A DNA stretch of 12,377 nucleotides, from assembly GCA_012513625.1 (NCBI GenBank), contig JAAZBW010000132.1, forward strand, positions 1 to 12,377. Reading direction: 5' to 3'. The stretch is from Actinomycetales bacterium (lineage in GTDB: Bacteria; Actinomycetota; Actinomycetes; Actinomycetales; Actinomycetaceae). Both the position numbers and the translations under genes were made by a program. Within the stretch, counting starts at the first letter, position 1. Each line of letters starts with the position of its first letter. Under the pieces are notes generated by a model. That model made no database searches and was not told the origin of the DNA. It worked only from the letters and a program-made list of their open reading frames with translations. Shown in pieces: positions 7,060 through 12,377 of the stretch.

Positions 7060-7093
7060 TTCTGCCGCCAACCCCGAGGGGACGGCGGCAGAA
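7060..7093. terminator. Perfect inverted repeat between convergent genes (probable bidirectional terminator)
   Basis: TTCTGCCGCC (7060-7069) and GGCGGCAGAA (7084-7093) are exact reverse complements. Inside the loop, CCCC (7072-7075) can pair with GGGG (7078-7081). It lies 58 bases past the PfpI-type gene stop and 37 bases past the stop of the convergent surface-protein gene, the expected place for a shared terminator. U-rich sequence after the stem is weak on both strands (GTGTTCTT on the minus strand). Confidence 0.6.
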
Positions 7094-7288
7094 CTGTCTA
7101 TTCAGCGGCCGTGAGGCCAGTGCGGCGGGCTATTGGGCGGTGCGGCGGGCGCGGGCTGCCACCGCCACGGCGCCGAGACCCAGCATCAGCAGTGCGGACG
7201 CGGCGAGAGGTGCCGTGTCCGAGCCGGTAGACGGGAGCTTGGCCCCAGCGGACGGCTTCACGGACGGAGTGGCGGCGCCGCTGGTCGG

Positions 7289-7470
7289 CTTGTCCGACGG
7301 CTTCTCGGTGGGAGTACCGGTACCTTCCGTGGGCTTCTCGGTCGGCTTCTCGGACGGAGTACCGGTACCTTCTGTGGGCTTCTCGGTGGGCTTCTCGGTG
7401 GCAGGCTCGGTGGCAGGCTCGGTCGGAGGCTCGGTGGGCTTCTCGGTGGGAGGCTCGGTGGGAGGTGTGG
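7289..7470 (-). repeat. Minisatellite coding for the Pro/Thr/Glu/Lys stalk
   Basis: Two near-identical 45-bp units (7300-7344 and 7345-7389, a few differences) encode the 15-residue period EKPTEKPTEGTGTPS. They are followed by shorter 12-bp-type units encoding PTEP, PTEK and ATEP. Such stalks carry an adhesin head across the cell wall and vary in length by slippage. Confidence 0.8.
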
Positions 7471-7474
7471 TCTC

Positions 7475-7852
7475 GCACGTGGTCTTGACCGTGAACTGTT
7501 CGCCGGGGTAGCGGAACGTGCCCACTCCGGACGCACCAACATAGTCCTGCTCGGGACCGCCCACGTACGCTTGGATGGTCACCGAACCGTTGTTGTGGCC
7601 CTCGGCGAAGGTGAGTCCTCCCTCCGGCATGATCTTGGCCCTGCCAACCGCCTTGCCGTCGGCATCGAGTTCCCAGTACTCGATCTGGTAGTCGAGGCCC
7701 ACCACGGAACTCGCGAACGGAATATCAATGGCGCCACACGTGATCACGGGCTCGCCCACGGTCATGCACTTGATCTTGGAATCCCCAGGTGCCGTGGCCA
7801 GCCATTCGGCGATCGAGAGGCCATTCGGGCGCTGGCTCGGATCGCAGTAGTT
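7475..7852 (-). repeat. Second copy of the Cys-containing surface module
   Basis: Encodes about 126 residues from NYCDPSQRPNGLS to TVKTTC. It aligns end to end with the module at 7862-8245, sharing the four cysteines, the Y.Q.EY strand, the GL.F.E..N.GSV.I.AY.GG segment and the PG...T.KT.C ending. The two copies are clearly divergent in sequence, so the duplication is old. Confidence 0.8.
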
Positions 7853-7861
7853 CACGGTCTG

Positions 7862-8245
7862 GCAGTCGGTTTTGATCGTAATCGACCTACCCGGGCTCTT
7901 CCACTGCAGGTCATCCGGACCCGCGAACTGAATATAGGCCTCCTCGAGTCCGCCGATGTAGGCCCCAATCCTCACGGACCCACCGTTCTCGTCCTCGTCA
8001 AACCAGAGCCCTTCGTTCGGAAGAGTCCGTGCTTCGCCATAGGGCCGGCCTGCCGTGTCCACCATCCGGTACTCCATCTGGTAGGTGTACGGCTTCACCC
8101 TGCTGGTCATGGAGATGTAGACGTAACCACAGCTCACGTCGAAATAATGGACGTCGATACAGTCCGTGTTCGCTCCCGCGGGTGCGCTGGCAAGCCACTG
8201 CGCAACCGAGACGCCGCTCGGACGCTGGTTCGCGTCGCAGTAGTC
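7862..8245 (-). repeat. First copy of the Cys-containing surface module
   Basis: Encodes about 128 residues from DYCDANQRPSGVS to TIKTDC. Alternating hydrophobic strands suggest a beta-sandwich with two disulfides, but this is inferred from sequence pattern only. The partner copy is at 7475-7852. Confidence 0.8.
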
Positions 8246-8550
8246 AGTCGCGCCACCGGTGCTTCCGTCGCCACCGCCCCCCGGCACAGTTGCGTCGCCA
8301 TCGTCGACCGGCGCGGTCGTAGCATTTTCGAGCCCTTAAGGAGCCGTCGCAACGTCGACGGCCACGCCTTCGTCATTCTCGGCCAGTGCCGGGATCGTGG
8401 CGGCTCCGAGGCCGGCGAGCGCGAGGGCGCCCGCAGCAATCAGGGACAGCGCCTTCCGCCGTCCGGTTGTGTTGGACATGGAAAAATCCTTCCCGAGGCG
8501 GGATAGACACCTACGTCCGCGCCAGAAAGACGACACTCCCCAGCGTGGCA

Positions 8551-8564
8551 GAGCAGTCCTGCTC
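8551..8564. promoter_or_regulatory. 14-bp palindrome in the leader of the surface-protein gene
   Basis: GAGCAG and CTGCTC are separated by two bases. It lies about 25-35 bases after the inferred transcription start of the minus-strand gene, so it could be an operator; the 2-base loop makes an RNA hairpin with full arms unlikely. No known regulator is assigned. Confidence 0.3.
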
Positions 8565-8594
8565 CTATTCCAGTGTATTCCTAGCCCGTCGCCA

Positions 8595-8622
8595 AGAATA
8601 GGCGCTAAAATATCGATGACAA
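8595..8622 (-). promoter_or_regulatory. Candidate promoter of the LPXTG surface-protein gene
   Basis: On the minus strand TTGTCA (8622-8617; five of six consensus) and TATTCT (8600-8595; four of six) are 16 bp apart. Transcription would begin near 8588, giving a leader of about 108 bases. It is the best sigma-70-type match in the window and lies in an AT-rich stretch. Confidence 0.5.
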
Positions 8623-8872
8623 ATTGTGACACGGTTTTTGGTTCACCCTCCAACGGGCGCCCGATAATAGGAGTGATTCACCCATATAAAACAATTATGC
8701 GAATATGGCTCACAGAAATGCCTAATAGGCGGGCACAGCAACTCAGAGCCCCACAGTCGCCGTGGTTCCACCACGGTCCTCCTCCTCGTGGGAGCCCGAG
8801 CCCGGCAAACGTCCACGTCAACGCCGCACACACGTCATGGCCAAGTCCCAACCCACCCCCGAGCGCCTGTCG

Positions 8873-8878
8873 TAGGGT
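8873..8878 (+). promoter_or_regulatory. Candidate -10 element of the glucan-synthase-like gene
   Basis: TAGGGT is located about 50 bases before the GTG start, with a CCGAGG ribosome-site-like word at 8919-8924. No clear -35 is present, so the call is weak. Confidence 0.25.
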
Positions 8879-8929
8879 GAAAGGCGCCCGGAACCGGGCC
8901 CCACACCAGCACAGAGAGCCGAGGTCGCA

Positions 8930-11900
8930 GTGAGCCCACGCGTCTCCCGAGTTCCCACCATTCCCACCGGACGGCGCATGCGTGCCCCCTGGGATGATGG
9001 CTCCCTCCTCCGGGGCCCCCTGTTCTCCGATGAGCAACTCGCGCGCCACGCCCGCGCGCTCGCGGACTCCCACGTCACGGTGCCGAGGGCGCGCCCGGTG
9101 GTCTCGCTCCTCACGCGGATGCGGGAGAACCAGCGGATCCTCACCACGAACTATGACGCGATCATGAACACGGTGGAGGCTGACGAGCAGATCTCGCCTG
9201 CCGCCGAGTGGTTCATTGACAACTTCCACGCGATCGAGAAACAGGTCCAGATGGTGCGCCGGGACCTGCCGCGCAGTTACTTCCGGCTGCTCCCCAAGCT
9301 TGGTCCCGGCTTCCTCGAGGGCCACCCGCGCATGTTCTCCATCATGTGGGCGTACGTGACCCACACGGACTCGGCGTTCGATCCGGATCAGCTTGCCAGC
9401 TATATCCAGTCCTATTCCGCCCGCAGTCCCCTCGAGCTGGGCGAGCTGTGGGCGGCCGCCATCAACCTCCGCATCCTGCTCGTGGAGAACGCTCGCCGGC
9501 TCTCCACCCAGATCGTCTCCGCGGACCGGGAGCGCCTCCTCGCCGACGACGTGGCGAACCGCCTCCTCGGAATCCACCCCTCCGCGGTGCCCGGCTCTCC
9601 TCGGGCCACCCTGGACGAGGCCCACCCGGGCTGGCGCGCAACCACGCCCTCTCTCCCCTTCTCCGTCCAACTTCTGCGCCGCCTCACCGAGGGCCCCTCC
9701 ACGGAGGCTGTGGAGTGGCTCCACGAGTCGCTCGCCGGCCGCGGCCTCGATCCGTACCAGGCCGTCCAGCGCGAGCTCGCCACCCAGTCCCAGGCCACCC
9801 TGACGATGCGCAACATCGTGACGTCCATGCGGAATCTCGAGGACGTGGACTGGGAGACCTGGATCGAGTCCGTCTCCGCGGTGGAGAAGGAGTTGCAACG
9901 TTCCCCCGGCTACTCCGAATCCGATTTCGCCACCCGCAACCTCTACCGCTCCCATGTTGAGCGCCTTGCCCGCGGCTCCGGCCAGGACGAGGTCACCGTC
10001 ACCCGCCGCGCAGCGCGCCTCGCCGCCGAGGGTATGGACGGGGTGGGCCAGCACGTGGGCTACTGGTTCGTGGACCGCGGCGCCCCCATCCTGGAGCGCG
10101 CGCTCGGCTACCGCCGTACCGTCCGCGAGCGCCTCGTCGATGCCATCCAGCGCGCTGGCACCGCCGGCTACGTGGGCACGATCGTCACCCTCACGGCGCT
10201 CCTCACCGCGCTCCTTACGTGGTGGATCACGACGGCGTGGGCCGGGCTCGCACTCCTCCCCGCCATCCTGCTCGGGCTACTCCTCGCCCTCCCCGTCTCC
10301 GACTACGTGGTGGCCAGGATCGGGACCCACCTCACGCGACTCATCCCCACCGTCCCCATGGCGGAACTGAACCTCGCGGCAGGCGTGCCGGAGGAGTACC
10401 GGACCCTCGTCGTCGTTCCCACGATGATCACCTCGGACGGAGCGGTGAAGGAGACGATCGAGACCCTCGAGACCCACTTCCTCGGCAACAACAACGGGGA
10501 GATCTACTTCGCCGCCGCCACCGACTGGGCGGACGCGGACGCGCCCACCCGCGAGGGCGACCAGGAGCTCCTCGATGCTGCCCGCGCCGGCGTGGCGGGC
10601 CTGAACGCCACCTATGGCAATCGGTTCATCCTGTTCCACCGCGAGCGGCGGTGGAATCCCTCGGAGGGCGTGTGGATGGGCTGGGAGCGCAAGCGCGGCA
10701 AGCTCGAGGAGCTGAACAGGGTCCTCTCCGGCGCCACGGACACCACCATCACCACGATCGAGGGTCAGATCCCGGGACCCTTCCGCTACGTGATCACACT
10801 GGATGCGGACACGCAGCTGCCGCGCACGTCCGCCAAGCGTCTCGTGGGGAAGATCGCTCACCCGCTGAACCGGGCGCACTTCGCCTCGGACGAACTGCAC
10901 GCACCGGTGATCCGGGGCTACACGATCCTGCAGCCGCGGGTGACCCCCTCCCTGCCCTCGCAGGAGGACACGAGCCTCTTCCAGCTCCTCTACTCCACCC
11001 GCCAGGGCCTCGATCCGTACACGTTCGCGGTGGCGGACCTCTACCAGGACGTGTTCGACGAGGGCTCGTTCGCGGGCAAGGGGATCTACGAGATCGCAGC
11101 GCTGGACCGCGCCCTGGCCGGTCGCATCCCGGAGAACGCGGTGCTCTCCCACGATTTGCTGGAGGGCAACTACTCCCGCTCGGGCTACGTCTCGGACGTG
11201 GAGGTGGTGGAGGAGCACCCCACCTCGTACGCCGTGGACATCTCGCGCAACCACCGCTGGACGCGTGGGGACTGGCAGCTCCTCCCCTGGATCGCGGGCC
11301 GGCGCCGTGCCGGCATGAGCGGCCTCGGCACGTGGAAGATGGTGGACAACCTCCGCAGATCCCTCGCCCCCGTGGGCGCGATCCTCGCGGTCATCGTGGG
11401 TGCACTCCTGCTTCCGGCCGGTCCGCTCGCCGCCTGGGTGGGTCTGATCGCGGCCATGGTGCTGCTGCCGGGCCTGATCCCGGCGCTGCGTTCATTCCTC
11501 GGCTTCCGCCGCGGCTTCACCTTCTCGAGCCAGCTGCGCGCCTCCGGGCGCGACATCCGCCGGGCGCTCACCGTGGGTGCCCTCGATTTCACGTTCCTCT
11601 CCCATCGCGCCGCGTACATGCTGGATGCGATTGTCCGCACCCTCTGGCGTATGGGCGTGAGCCGCAAGAACCTGCTCGAGTGGACCACCGCGGCCGCCGC
11701 GGGCAGTTCCGCCAAGGGCGGCCTCTCCTGGTTTGTGCGGCGCATGGGCGGCGGTTTCGTGGCCCCCCTGGCGCTCATCGCGGTCGCGATCGCGCGCCCC
11801 CAGATCGCGCTCGTGATCGCGATCCCGGTGCTCCTGTGGCTGCTCGCGCCCGTGGCGGGGTGGCGGGTCTCCCGTCCCATCCAGCCGGTGGAGCGCCAGG

Positions 11901-12377
11901 CCACCGCGGAGACGGCGCTGGAGCTGCGGACCATCGCCCGCCGCACGTGGCGCTTCTTCGAGGTGTTCGTCAATGCCAATGAATCCGATCTCCCGCCGGA
12001 CAACTTCCAGGAGGATCCGCGGGACAAGGTGGCGCACCGCACCTCACCCACCAACATCGGCATGTACTACCTCTCCGCCGTGGCGGCGCGGGATTTGGGC
12101 TGGATTGGTCTCGCGGACGTGACGGACCGGCTGGCCGCCACCATGCGCACGCAGATCTCGCTGGACCACTACCGCGGCCACCTCTTCAACTGGTACGACA
12201 CGGAGAGCACGCACCCCCTCAACCCGCGCTACGTCTCCGCCGTGGACTCCGGGAACCTCGCCGGCCACCTGCTCGTGCTCGCGAACGCCTGCGCGGACCT
12301 CGCCACCCACGATCCCCGGTTCGACGACGTCCGGCCGGGCATCCTGGACGCCCTCGCCAACGTGTCCGCCACCGTGA
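8930..12377 (+). CDS. Cyclic beta-1,2-glucan synthase-like membrane glycosyltransferase (partial, 3' end beyond window)
   Basis: The first 1,149 codons of a giant protein of the NdvB/ChvB/Cgs type; full members are usually near 2,800 residues, so about 40% is here. These enzymes polymerise glucose from UDP-glucose at the inner membrane face and close it into cyclic beta-1,2-glucan. Seen in order: an N-terminal helical region (RGPLFSDEQLARHARALADSH, residues about 28-48, as in family N termini), membrane helices at about 413-460, then a GT84-type domain (about 490-790). That domain has D625-A-D627, SHDLLEG with D742, and RNHRW with R776/W777, a (Q/R)xxRW motif. More helices follow at about 811-854 and 943-980, then the start of a glucoamylase-like domain with TSPTNIG (1038-1044) and NWYDT (1087-1091). 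The C-terminal phosphorylase-like part would lie outside. GTG 8930 is the likely start; ATG 8978 is the alternative. Open frames inside it in other phases are shadows. Confidence 0.88.
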   Translation, partial: MSPRVSRVPTIPTGRRMRAPWDDGSLLRGPLFSDEQLARHARALADSHVTVPRARPVVSLLTRMRENQRILTTNYDAIMNTVEADEQISPAAEWFIDNFHAIEKQVQMVRRDLPRSYFRLLPKLGPGFLEGHPRMFSIMWAYVTHTDSAFDPDQLASYIQSYSARSPLELGELWAAAINLRILLVENARRLSTQIVSADRERLLADDVANRLLGIHPSAVPGSPRATLDEAHPGWRATTPSLPFSVQLLRRLTEGPSTEAVEWLHESLAGRGLDPYQAVQRELATQSQATLTMRNIVTSMRNLEDVDWETWIESVSAVEKELQRSPGYSESDFATRNLYRSHVERLARGSGQDEVTVTRRAARLAAEGMDGVGQHVGYWFVDRGAPILERALGYRRTVRERLVDAIQRAGTAGYVGTIVTLTALLTALLTWWITTAWAGLALLPAILLGLLLALPVSDYVVARIGTHLTRLIPTVPMAELNLAAGVPEEYRTLVVVPTMITSDGAVKETIETLETHFLGNNNGEIYFAAATDWADADAPTREGDQELLDAARAGVAGLNATYGNRFILFHRERRWNPSEGVWMGWERKRGKLEELNRVLSGATDTTITTIEGQIPGPFRYVITLDADTQLPRTSAKRLVGKIAHPLNRAHFASDELHAPVIRGYTILQPRVTPSLPSQEDTSLFQLLYSTRQGLDPYTFAVADLYQDVFDEGSFAGKGIYEIAALDRALAGRIPENAVLSHDLLEGNYSRSGYVSDVEVVEEHPTSYAVDISRNHRWTRGDWQLLPWIAGRRRAGMSGLGTWKMVDNLRRSLAPVGAILAVIVGALLLPAGPLAAWVGLIAAMVLLPGLIPALRSFLGFRRGFTFSSQLRASGRDIRRALTVGALDFTFLSHRAAYMLDAIVRTLWRMGVSRKNLLEWTTAAAAGSSAKGGLSWFVRRMGGGFVAPLALIAVAIARPQIALVIAIPVLLWLLAPVAGWRVSRPIQPVERQATAETALELRTIARRTWRFFEVFVNANESDLPPDNFQEDPRDKVAHRTSPTNIGMYYLSAVAARDLGWIGLADVTDRLAATMRTQISLDHYRGHLFNWYDTESTHPLNPRYVSAVDSGNLAGHLLVLANACADLATHDPRFDDVRPGILDALANVSATV

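Larger units (their letters stand above)
7130..8479 (-). pseudogene. LPXTG cell-wall-anchored surface protein interrupted by an in-frame TAA
   Basis: Read through the stop, this is one 449-codon sortase substrate. Codons 1-33 are a clear signal peptide (GRRK, a hydrophobic core, then AxA before E34). Two related ~126-residue modules follow (8245-7862 and 7852-7475), each with four cysteines in the same places and shared patterns such as YCDxxQRPxGxSxAxWLAxAP. Next come a PTEKPTE-rich stalk, LPSTG, a hydrophobic helix and an RARR tail for sortase anchoring. Codon 48 is TAA (8338-8336) in the same frame on both sides, so no frameshift is involved. The ATG at 8479 has a GGGAAGGA site seven bases upstream. 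The first in-frame restart (GTG 8287) lacks a ribosome site and would leave the protein without a signal. Composition is lower in GC than the neighbours (about 58-60% in lines sampled). It could be a recent pseudogene, a sequencing error or readthrough. The modules match no family I can name. Confidence 0.85.
8480..8929. other. Divergent intergenic region with an AT-rich core
   Basis: This 450-bp gene-free interval separates the surface-protein gene (minus) from the glucan-synthase-like gene (plus). Counting bases 8601-8720 gives 52 G+C of 120 (43%), against 75% or more in nearby coding stretches. It contains the minus-strand promoter candidate, the palindrome GAGCAG-N2-CTGCTC, a 10-bp palindrome CGGGCGCCCG (8654-8663), GTGATTCAC (8673-8681), and a TAGGGT candidate -10 for the plus-strand gene (8873-8878). 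I see no convincing small gene in it. Confidence 0.6.

Noticed and set aside
7289..7470. CRISPR-like array
   Set aside because: The repeats are contiguous with no unique spacers and encode an in-frame Pro/Thr/Glu stalk.
8134..8439. A shifted-frame restart (ATG at 8328) as rescue of translation after the TAA
   Set aside because: That frame gives Arg/Thr-rich sequence and stops at 8134 without joining the module frame.
7133..8506. 457-residue plus-strand open frame opposite the surface-protein gene
   Set aside because: Its Gly/Leu/Arg repeats merely mirror the stalk minisatellite; the minus strand carries a signal peptide, modules and LPXTG motif.
8678..10054. 458-residue minus-strand open frame
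   Set aside because: Antisense to the N-terminal part of the glucan-synthase-like gene; no recognisable protein features.
10219..11982. 587-residue plus-strand open frame
   Set aside because: Sits inside the glucan-synthase-like gene in another phase; the true frame shows the GT motifs and this one shows none.

Overview
The window is high-GC DNA (clearly above 65% over most of its length) with GTG starts, strong AGGAGG-type ribosome sites, TAGNNT-like candidate -10 elements and an LPXTG-type surface protein. Together with a three-gene, b558-type succinate dehydrogenase operon this points to an actinobacterium, possibly near the Actinomycetaceae. The family-level guess is weak; the phylum-level one is reasonable.

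Layout. (1) 1-3541, minus strand: a succinate dehydrogenase/fumarate reductase operon, sdhC-sdhA-sdhB, joined by two 4-bp start/stop overlaps and preceded by a strong ribosome site and a candidate promoter. (2) 3542-3771: regulatory and intergenic DNA with two GTCACGT boxes 20 bp apart and a perfect 25-bp tandem duplication. (3) 3772-5642, minus strand: a GtrA-type membrane protein gene and, coupled to it by an ATGA overlap, a J-domain protein with a Gly/Ser-rich linker and a C-terminal region that resembles a degenerate NERD (nuclease-related) domain. (4) 5643-5745: a divergent promoter region. (5) 5746-7002, plus strand: a deoxycytidylate deaminase and a PfpI/DJ-1-type class I glutamine amidotransferase-like protein. 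(6) 7003-7129: a convergent intergenic region with a perfect 10-bp-arm hairpin. (7) 7130-8479, minus strand: an LPXTG cell-wall-anchored protein made of two related ~126-residue Cys-containing modules and a Pro/Thr/Glu/Lys stalk. It is interrupted by an in-frame TAA just after the signal peptide, so as read it is a pseudogene or an unusual readthrough gene. (8) 8480-8929: a divergent, locally AT-rich control region. (9) 8930 to the right edge, plus strand: the first 1,149 codons of a giant cyclic beta-1,2-glucan synthase-like (NdvB/Cgs) membrane glycosyltransferase that runs off the window.

How the genes work together. The sdh operon is a respiratory housekeeping unit and dCMP deaminase is a pyrimidine-nucleotide housekeeping enzyme. 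GtrA (lipid-linked sugar or membrane polysaccharide), the LPXTG adhesin-like protein and the glucan synthase-like protein all concern the cell envelope, but nothing in the sequence proves that they form one pathway. No tRNA, rRNA, CRISPR array, insertion sequence or integrase was seen. The most unusual items are the in-frame stop that separates a secretion signal from its sortase-anchored body, the J-domain/NERD-like fusion coupled to gtrA, and a cyclic-glucan-synthase-like giant gene in an apparent actinobacterium.
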